A stretch of 64,000 nt of DNA from Bacilli bacterium. Its GTDB lineage: Bacteria; Bacillota_I; Bacilli_A; RFN20; DUOF01. The notes under the pieces were generated by a model. The model was given only the letters and a program-made list of their open reading frames with translations. It was not told where the DNA came from and searched no databases. The stretch covers positions 310,001 to 374,000 of the forward strand of contig JAFWYE010000006.1 in NCBI GenBank assembly GCA_017517765.1, given 5' to 3'. Within the stretch, counting starts at the first letter, position 1, and each line of letters begins with the position of its first letter. A program made the position numbers and the translations under genes. Below are positions 58,779-64,000 of this stretch, in pieces.

Positions 58779-59561
58779 TTATGCAAGTACTACATCTAAT
58801 ACCATCATTAATGTAAACCCAAGCATTACTCCAATTGTAGCAATATTTGAGTGCTTCCCATTTTGTGATTCAGGTATTAACTCTTCTACTACAACATAAA
58901 TCATTGCTCCTGCTGCAAAAGACAAGAAATAAGGAATTACACTTGTAAGTAAAGCACTAAATAAAATTACTATAAGTGAACCAATTGGCTCTACTACTCC
59001 ACTCACTACTCCATATAAAAATGATTTCTTATTGCTCTCACCTTTATTTTTCATATCAAATGAAACAATTGCTCCTTCAGGAATATTTTGTATTGCTATA
59101 CCTATAGATAAGGCAATCGCTCCAGTTAAGGAAATTCCCACATTCCCCATTAGAAATCCTGCAAATACTACTCCAATTGCCATTCCTTCAGGGATATTAT
59201 GTAAAGTAACAGCTAGAAACATCATAGTCTTTTTCTTTAAATTACTAGTTTGTAATCCTTCTACCTCTTCACTATGAACGTGTAAATGAGGCAAAACACT
59301 ATCAAGGAAGAGCAAAAATAGCATACCAAGAACAAATCCCACAGCCGCAGGAATAATGCTAAATTTCCCCATATTTTCGCTCATATCAATACTAGGAATA
59401 ATAAGTGACCAAATAGATGCCGCAATCATTACTCCACTAGCAAATCCTAACAAAAGTTTTTCTATCTTACTATTAAGTTTATCTTTAGTAAATAAAACTA
59501 CACTACTACCCAATATTGTTCCAATAAGAGGAACAGTAATTCCAATTAATATATTCCACAT
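58779..59561 (-). CDS. ZIP-family metal transporter
   Basis: The 260-aa protein has eight hydrophobic helices and the ZIP signatures: HNIPEGMAIGVVFAG (metal-binding HNxPEG) and IQNIPEGAIVSFDM (second helix-V-type motif). A histidine-bearing loop VLPHLHVHSEEVEGL lies between helices. It imports Zn or other divalent metals across the cytoplasmic membrane. Two bases separate it from the Sel1 gene. Confidence 0.92.
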   Translation of the reverse strand: MWNILIGITVPLIGTILGSSVVLFTKDKLNSKIEKLLLGFASGVMIAASIWSLIIPSIDMSENMGKFSIIPAAVGFVLGMLFLLFLDSVLPHLHVHSEEVEGLQTSNLKKKTMMFLAVTLHNIPEGMAIGVVFAGFLMGNVGISLTGAIALSIGIAIQNIPEGAIVSFDMKNKGESNKKSFLYGVVSGVVEPIGSLIVILFSALLTSVIPYFLSFAAGAMIYVVVEELIPESQNGKHSNIATIGVMLGFTLMMVLDVVLA

Positions 59562-59563
59562 AA

Positions 59564-60772
59564 TTACACCTCTATTCTTATCTTCTCACTTTTAAGCTTT
59601 TCTTTTGCCTCTTCATACTTTCCCTCAAGGGCTAACTCATAATATTCTCTTGCTTTATCGTAGTTGATTTCACAACCATAACCATTTTCATAACATAAAC
59701 CAACTTTATAATAAGTCGAAGGCAACTTATATTCTAGCGCCCTATAATAATAAGTAAATGCTTTTGAATAGTCTTGTTTAACTCCTTCATCTAGAAAGTA
59801 TATATCTCCTAATCTTTCGAGTTTAAATCCAGATGGATTTGCCTTTATAAGCCAATTCATTGCTTCATTATGATCTTTTTGAACTACATCACCATAAAAA
59901 TAAAAACACCCAAGCATGTAATAGGCACTATTACAACCACGTTCTGCTGCTTCTTTATAATAATAAAAAGCCTCAGTTTCACTCTTTTTACAACCTATAC
60001 CATTCAAATGATAGTATCCCATATAAAATAGCGCATCTTTATTTTTAAAATCAGCCCCAACTTTTGTCCAATAATATAAATTATCTAAATCCTCTTTTTT
60101 AGCCTTTTTTATTTTATTTTGTTCTTCATTATATTTTGTTTCTAGAGATTTCTCCACCTCAATATAATACTTATCAACTTCATTTATTTCTTCATTTTGC
60201 TTTATTTCTACATCACTAAAAATAATGTCATGATAATGTAGTATAACTTTTATTATTGCAACATTATTTCCCATTAGAGCACTCTTTTTATATATTTCTA
60301 TCGCCTTATTGTGATCTGTTATTATAGTATTTTCTTTATCAAACATTCTTGCAATAGACACTAAATCCCCATGCGTTGCAACTTCTATCATCTTTTCAAA
60401 ATACATTAATGCTTTTTCTTTATCTTTTTTTACAATACCCCCATTAGTATACTCTTGAGCTAAAAACCACCAGGTTGAAACAACATTCATTTTATCTGCA
60501 ATTTCAAAGTACTTTAAGGCTTTACGTTTCATATTCAAAGCTAAATAAAGAAGCCCCATTTCATGATAAAGTGCAGGTATATCTCTTTTCTTTAATGCAT
60601 TTTTATGTAATTTCCAAACATAATACTTTAATCTAATAGATCTAGACTCGCTATATGCATAGCCTCTATGATACCAACAATCCATTCTAACTTCATCATC
60701 ACTATAATCACTCATATTAGCCAAAATATGTTTTATCTTTTCTATATACATCTTATCCAGACAATTAGCCAT
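59564..60772 (-). CDS. Sel1-repeat protein
   Basis: The 402-aa protein has an N-terminal helical region, then Sel1-like repeats, for instance AFYYYKEAAERGCNSAYYML-GCFYFYGDVVQKDHNEAMNWL and AFTYYYRALEYKLPSTYYKV. The start at 60772 follows AGGTGATAAT. It leads the unit with the ZIP transporter. Protein-binding scaffold inferred. It is shorter than the Sel1 protein at the window start. Confidence 0.85.
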   Translation of the reverse strand: MANCLDKMYIEKIKHILANMSDYSDDEVRMDCWYHRGYAYSESRSIRLKYYVWKLHKNALKKRDIPALYHEMGLLYLALNMKRKALKYFEIADKMNVVSTWWFLAQEYTNGGIVKKDKEKALMYFEKMIEVATHGDLVSIARMFDKENTIITDHNKAIEIYKKSALMGNNVAIIKVILHYHDIIFSDVEIKQNEEINEVDKYYIEVEKSLETKYNEEQNKIKKAKKEDLDNLYYWTKVGADFKNKDALFYMGYYHLNGIGCKKSETEAFYYYKEAAERGCNSAYYMLGCFYFYGDVVQKDHNEAMNWLIKANPSGFKLERLGDIYFLDEGVKQDYSKAFTYYYRALEYKLPSTYYKVGLCYENGYGCEINYDKAREYYELALEGKYEEAKEKLKSEKIRIEV

Positions 60773-60881
60773 ATTATCACCTAATAAAATTATTACAATT
60801 ATTATTATCTTTATCAATAAATCTTAATTTAATTTGAAAGTGGATGTATTATAGTAGTAGCAATGTAAAGGAGGACTTTAT

Positions 60882-61982
60882 ATGTTACTTAGAGCTAAAA
60901 CTAAAACGCTATTTGAAGGTAAACCCTTAACAGAAAAGCAAAAAGAAAATACTGACTTAAACTTAAAAGAAATTGATGAGAACAAAGTAGTATTAGATTC
61001 ATACCCTAGAAGACTAGTATTAGAGCTTACTAATGCTTGTAACTTAAATTGCGTTATGTGTGGAAGAAATGCTGCAGACTTCAAGTTGACTAGTTTCGAT
61101 ATGGATATCTTTAAAAGTCTTGAACCGTTATTTGATACAATCGAGGAAGTTACACTTATGGGGTGGGGAGAACCTACAATACACCCAAATTTCTTAGAAA
61201 TGTTAGAAATTATAAATAAACATTCAGCTAGAAAATATTTTTGTACAAATGGTATGACTCTAGACAAAATAAAAAATGCTATATTCGATTATAAAGTAGA
61301 TGTTTTTGCAGTTAGTCTAGATGGAGCAACTTATGAAACTAATAAAAAAATAAGAAGGGGTAGCGATTTAAATAAAATAGTGGCAAATCTAAAAGAAATT
61401 GTCAAAATCAAAAAAGAAAGAAATCTAACTTACCCTTATATTAACTTTGTATTTTGTGCAATGAAATCTAACATCGAGGAACTACCTGATTTAGTTAAAC
61501 TTGCTAGTGATGTTGGAGTAGATGAAGTAAAAGTAGTTTATCTAACCGCTTTTAATAAATTACTTGCACATGAAGTATTATGGGATGAAAAAGAAAAAAC
61601 TAAAGAAATATTTAATAAAGCAGAAGAGATTGCTGATAAACTAAATATATCTTTAAAACTACCATATTTAATCGGAGAAGACCCAGCAAAGGATAAAGCA
61701 CATAAAGATTGTTATGTAGCATGGAGAGATTTCTTTGTTGGAAGTGATGATTATATTAGACCATGCATGTCTACTAATGTAGAATTCTTTAAATATAATA
61801 AAGATGTAGATTTTAAAACCATGTGGAATGATAAAAAATTTATAGAGTATAGAGAAAAAGTTAATACCGAGAACATGGATAAAATGTGTAGACATTGTTA
61901 CCAATCATCATTTTGTAATTGGAACAAAAAACATTCTTTCATTCAAATAGATGAAAGTTTTTCTCCAGATTGGAATAAATAA
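60882..61982 (+). CDS. radical SAM/SPASM enzyme
   Basis: The 366-aa protein has CxxxCxxC in LELTNACNLNCVMCGRNA, MGWGEPTIHPNF, FCTNGMTL and FAVSLDGATYET. A C-terminal SPASM-like cysteine set includes DCYVAW, IRPCMST, and MCRHCYQSSFCNW. SPASM members modify peptides or act on other small molecules. No peptide precursor is adjacent. Plus-strand single-gene unit with AAAGGAGGAC SD and a bidirectional terminator after it. Confidence 0.88.
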   Translation: MLLRAKTKTLFEGKPLTEKQKENTDLNLKEIDENKVVLDSYPRRLVLELTNACNLNCVMCGRNAADFKLTSFDMDIFKSLEPLFDTIEEVTLMGWGEPTIHPNFLEMLEIINKHSARKYFCTNGMTLDKIKNAIFDYKVDVFAVSLDGATYETNKKIRRGSDLNKIVANLKEIVKIKKERNLTYPYINFVFCAMKSNIEELPDLVKLASDVGVDEVKVVYLTAFNKLLAHEVLWDEKEKTKEIFNKAEEIADKLNISLKLPYLIGEDPAKDKAHKDCYVAWRDFFVGSDDYIRPCMSTNVEFFKYNKDVDFKTMWNDKKFIEYREKVNTENMDKMCRHCYQSSFCNWNKKHSFIQIDESFSPDWNK

Positions 61983-61984
61983 TT

Positions 61985-62016
61985 AAAAAGAGCAAAGTAA
62001 CATTTGCTCTTTCTTT
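61985..62016. terminator. bidirectional terminator between radical SAM and LRR genes
   Basis: AAGAGCAAA/TTTGCTCTT stem with GTAACA loop; TCTTT follows on the plus strand and T5 on the minus strand. Confidence 0.8.
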
Positions 62017-63292
62017 AATTTATATATTCAAATTCAATATCTTGACATTTACCAAATGTAGTGTCTGACTTCTTTATGTTCTTTCTCATCTTAACATTTT
62101 TTAGTTTTTTACATCCATAAAAGCAATAGTCACCTAAAGATTTTATGTTGCTACCTAAAGTTACTTTTTCTAGTTTTTGACATCCCCCAAATGCATTATC
62201 ATCAATATAGGCATCGTTAATACTAATCTCTTTTAATGAATCACATCTGAAAAATGCACAATCCCATATTTTAATTTTATGAATTGGAAACTCCACTTTC
62301 TTTAAAGATTTACAACACATAAATGCTGAACTATCAATTTCTAAAATAGAGGTAGGAATATTAGCTTTTATAAGAGAAACGCAATCTCTAAAAGCGCTTG
62401 GCCCAATTTGAGTTACACCATCAGGTATATAAACTTCTTTTAAGTTCTCACATTTTTCACATGCTCTTTTATATATTACTTTTGTATTATCATGTATTTT
62501 TAATACACTTGCTTCCTTATCTTCCATCCTCACAAAAACAACATAATTATTGTCTTTATTACCAAGATACAAACCATTCTCCCACTTATAATAAGTTAAT
62601 TCATATGTAGACAAGGCATCATCAACTATTTTAGTAATACTATTTGGAATACTCAAAGTTTTTAAATTCTCACACATATCAAAAGCGTACATGTCAATTC
62701 TTTGTACTCCCTCATATAAGTCAGCCTTCCTTAAAGCACTACAATATTGGAAAGCAAAAGGATCTATATACAATAATCCTTTAGACATTTTAACTTCCTC
62801 TAAGTTCTCACACTCACAAAATGCGCTTTTAGAAATTTGAGTAACGGTATCTGCAATAGAAACTCTTTTTAAAGAAGAAAACTCTCTAAAAACATCTACA
62901 TCTATTATTCTAACACCTTCATCAATAACTACTTCACTAACCTTATTATCACCATATTCAGATAATATGACTTTAGGATTATTTTTATTTCCTAAATACT
63001 TATTGTTATCAATAAGGTTGTATTTTAATTTACCACAACCAGCAACTATTTCTTCATCTATCTTTTCTATAGTATTAGGTAGCTCTATTTCTTCTAGATT
63101 AATACATCCATTAAATGCACCATAATATATTATTTTAACACCTTCAGGAATAACAATTTTTTTCACATATCTATTATTCCAAAAACAATGAGTAAATATT
63201 TCTTCAATTCCTTCAGGAATAACTACAATTTCATCTTTTCCCTTATAAGAAACTAACACATTACCATTAATTATAAACTTTTTATTTCTCAT
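62015..63292 (-). CDS. BspA-like leucine-rich repeat protein
   Basis: The 425-aa protein consists of ~14 LRR_5-type repeats, each ~23 residues with the pattern I-P-x-x-V-x-x-I-x-x-x-A-F-x-x-C-x-x-L-x-x-V (for example IPEGVKIIYYGAFNGCINL). Such repeats occur in gut-bacterial surface and intracellular proteins. There is no signal peptide or anchor, so this one is probably cytoplasmic. The ATG at 63292 follows AAAGGAG, though the spacing (11 nt) is long. Confidence 0.88.
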   Translation of the reverse strand: MRNKKFIINGNVLVSYKGKDEIVVIPEGIEEIFTHCFWNNRYVKKIVIPEGVKIIYYGAFNGCINLEEIELPNTIEKIDEEIVAGCGKLKYNLIDNNKYLGNKNNPKVILSEYGDNKVSEVVIDEGVRIIDVDVFREFSSLKRVSIADTVTQISKSAFCECENLEEVKMSKGLLYIDPFAFQYCSALRKADLYEGVQRIDMYAFDMCENLKTLSIPNSITKIVDDALSTYELTYYKWENGLYLGNKDNNYVVFVRMEDKEASVLKIHDNTKVIYKRACEKCENLKEVYIPDGVTQIGPSAFRDCVSLIKANIPTSILEIDSSAFMCCKSLKKVEFPIHKIKIWDCAFFRCDSLKEISINDAYIDDNAFGGCQKLEKVTLGSNIKSLGDYCFYGCKKLKNVKMRKNIKKSDTTFGKCQDIEFEYIN

Positions 63293-63331
63293 AATTTTAT
63301 AATCTCCTTTATACATAAATTGTAGCACAAA

Positions 63332-63360
63332 TAAAAAAGCTAAGAGCATTTCTCTTAGCT
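63332..63360 (-). terminator. intrinsic terminator after the dUTPase gene
   Basis: AGCTAAGAG/CTCTTAGCT stem with AAATG loop and T6 on the minus strand. Confidence 0.85.
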
Positions 63361-63369
63361 ATATTTATA

Positions 63370-63828
63370 TTAATTAGATTTAACAGTAGATCCAAATCCA
63401 CCTTTTCTAGTTTCAGTAGGTGCAACTTCATCATCTACAGTTAAAAATTTAAAGAAGAATATTTGACCAATCTTATCGCCTTTTTTAACTGTATAAGTTT
63501 CTTTTCCTATATTATGTAACATAAATCCTATATTACCATCATTATTTTCATTATCTGCATAATCGCTTTCAATTATACCAATACCATTAGCTAGGATAAT
63601 TCCCCTTTTACCCATACCACTAGTAGAAGCTAAAATAAATCCTTCATCATGATTGCAATAAGCCTTAACATTTGTAAATATTAAATTAGTATCACCTGGT
63701 TCTACAGTTGTATCAATTGGTGAATAACAATCATAACAAACTGAGTGTTTTGTAGCCCTTACTGGCATCTTAATTTCATCATCATTATACTTTTTAAATT
63801 CTTTTCTAACTGGTGCAAATTTTCTCAT
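63370..63828 (-). CDS. dut: dUTPase
   Basis: The 152-aa protein has the trimeric dUTPase motifs: SVCYDCYSPIDTTVEPG (motif 1), STSGMGKRGIILANG (motif 2 with the SxGxxxR-like Ser), IGIIESDYADNENND (motif 3 with the catalytic Asp), KKGDKIGQIFFFKF (motif 4), and RKGGFGSTVKSN (motif 5). It hydrolyses dUTP to dUMP. The ATG at 63828 follows GGGGAGG. Paired with the deaminase paralogs at 38.7-39.8 kb, it completes a dCTP-dUTP-dUMP route. Confidence 0.92.
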   Translation of the reverse strand: MRKFAPVRKEFKKYNDDEIKMPVRATKHSVCYDCYSPIDTTVEPGDTNLIFTNVKAYCNHDEGFILASTSGMGKRGIILANGIGIIESDYADNENNDGNIGFMLHNIGKETYTVKKGDKIGQIFFFKFLTVDDEVAPTETRKGGFGSTVKSN

Positions 63829-63855
63829 ATATTTCCTCCCCACACACTAAGAATA

Positions 63856-64000
63856 TTATACTCTTTTTATACCCATTTTAAAATCTTTATTTTTAAATAA
63901 ATGAGCATATTTTTCAAGAGAAATACACTCTCCATTATCAATAATTTTTTCACATTTATTTTTATCAAATAAGTATGATTCTCCATATAAATTACTACCA
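63856..64000 (-). CDS. C-terminal fragment of an uncharacterised gene
   Basis: From the window edge, an open minus-strand frame runs 47 codons to a TAA at 63856-63858, ending YAHLFKNKDFKMGIKRV. The N-terminus is beyond the window, so the product cannot be named. It precedes the dUTPase gene by 27 bp and might share its transcript. Confidence 0.5.
   Translation of the reverse strand, partial: GSNLYGESYLFDKNKCEKIIDNGECISLEKYAHLFKNKDFKMGIKRV

Noticed and set aside
60878..61267. 129-codon minus-strand ORF antisense to the radical SAM gene
   Set aside because: Complement of conserved radical-SAM coding sequence, no SD; shadow frame.
1..64000. Mycoplasma-type genetic code (TGA = Trp)
   Set aside because: Several genes end in TGA directly before a terminator or overlapping start (for example 6297-6299 and 48446-48449), and Trp is encoded by TGG throughout.
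1..64000. CRISPR arrays, insertion sequences, prophage modules, tRNA or rRNA genes
   Set aside because: No regularly spaced repeats, transposase, integrase or structural phage genes, and no tRNA or rRNA genes were seen other than the tmRNA.

Overview
The window is very AT-rich, densely packed DNA (gaps mostly under 100 bp) with almost every gene on the minus strand. Short operons each end in an intrinsic terminator that often overlaps the last stop codon. UGA acts as a stop: genes ending in TGA are followed directly by terminators or by overlapping starts, so the standard bacterial code applies and not the Mycoplasma code. Spore-coat genes (CotJB/CotJC), T-box leaders, many small GNAT and HD-domain proteins, and a uronate operon point to a low-GC, gut-associated Bacillota lineage (Bacilli/RF39/Erysipelotrichia-like). 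This placement is inferred from gene content only.

Layout. 1-5.9 kb: end of a Sel1-repeat protein, a CotJA/CotJB-like plus CotJC pair, DUF362, Nudix, an HD hydrolase, and a YwaF-like membrane protein with a winged-helix tail. 5.9-7.24 kb: the only long plus-strand, non-coding stretch. It has a promoter, a structured leader, a 73-aa XRE regulator, and an ~820-nt region rich in hairpins that looks like a large ornate RNA. 7.2-14.6 kb: esterase/S41 pair, hypotheticals, and a run of GNAT/CAT acyltransferases interrupted by an orphan T-box with a serine-like specifier. 14.7-23.5 kb: a hexuronate catabolic locus (GH2 glycosidase and GPH symporter, then kdgK, uxaC, eda, uxuA, uxuB). 23.6-28.3 kb: DUF488, GNAT, TudS, HD and SUFU genes. 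28.5-32.5 kb: PHP phosphatase, then TIR-TPR, deoxyribosyltransferase-like and ASCH genes in one operon. 32.6-35.5 kb: trkH/trkA. 35.6-44.7 kb: MazG-like, HD and Tim44/zinc-ribbon genes, a nucleotide-metabolism operon (kinase-like, radical SAM, two dCTP-deaminase paralogs), an HD fusion, flavin reductase, and archaeal-type AspRS behind an aspartate T-box. 45.1-50.0 kb: a five-gene, overlapping operon of a Ycf46-like AAA+ ATPase, a 614-aa unknown, DUF1257-like, DUF2997 and NrdG-like radical SAM genes. 50.3-58.1 kb: PanE-like, 2H phosphoesterase, methyltransferases, HD, hydrolase/XRE and GrpB. 58.3-58.7 kb: tmRNA. 58.8-64 kb: ZIP transporter, Sel1, radical SAM/SPASM, BspA-like LRR and dUTPase.

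The best candidates for undescribed biology are the large plus-strand RNA with its XRE partner (5.9-7.24 kb) and the AAA+/614-aa/DUF1257/DUF2997/radical-SAM operon (45.1-50.0 kb). The TIR-TPR/deoxyribosyltransferase-like/ASCH operon and the orphan serine-type T-box come next. Start codons were placed from Shine-Dalgarno spacing. Many genes carry an AGGTGAT-type SD whose internal GTG is easily mistaken for the start.
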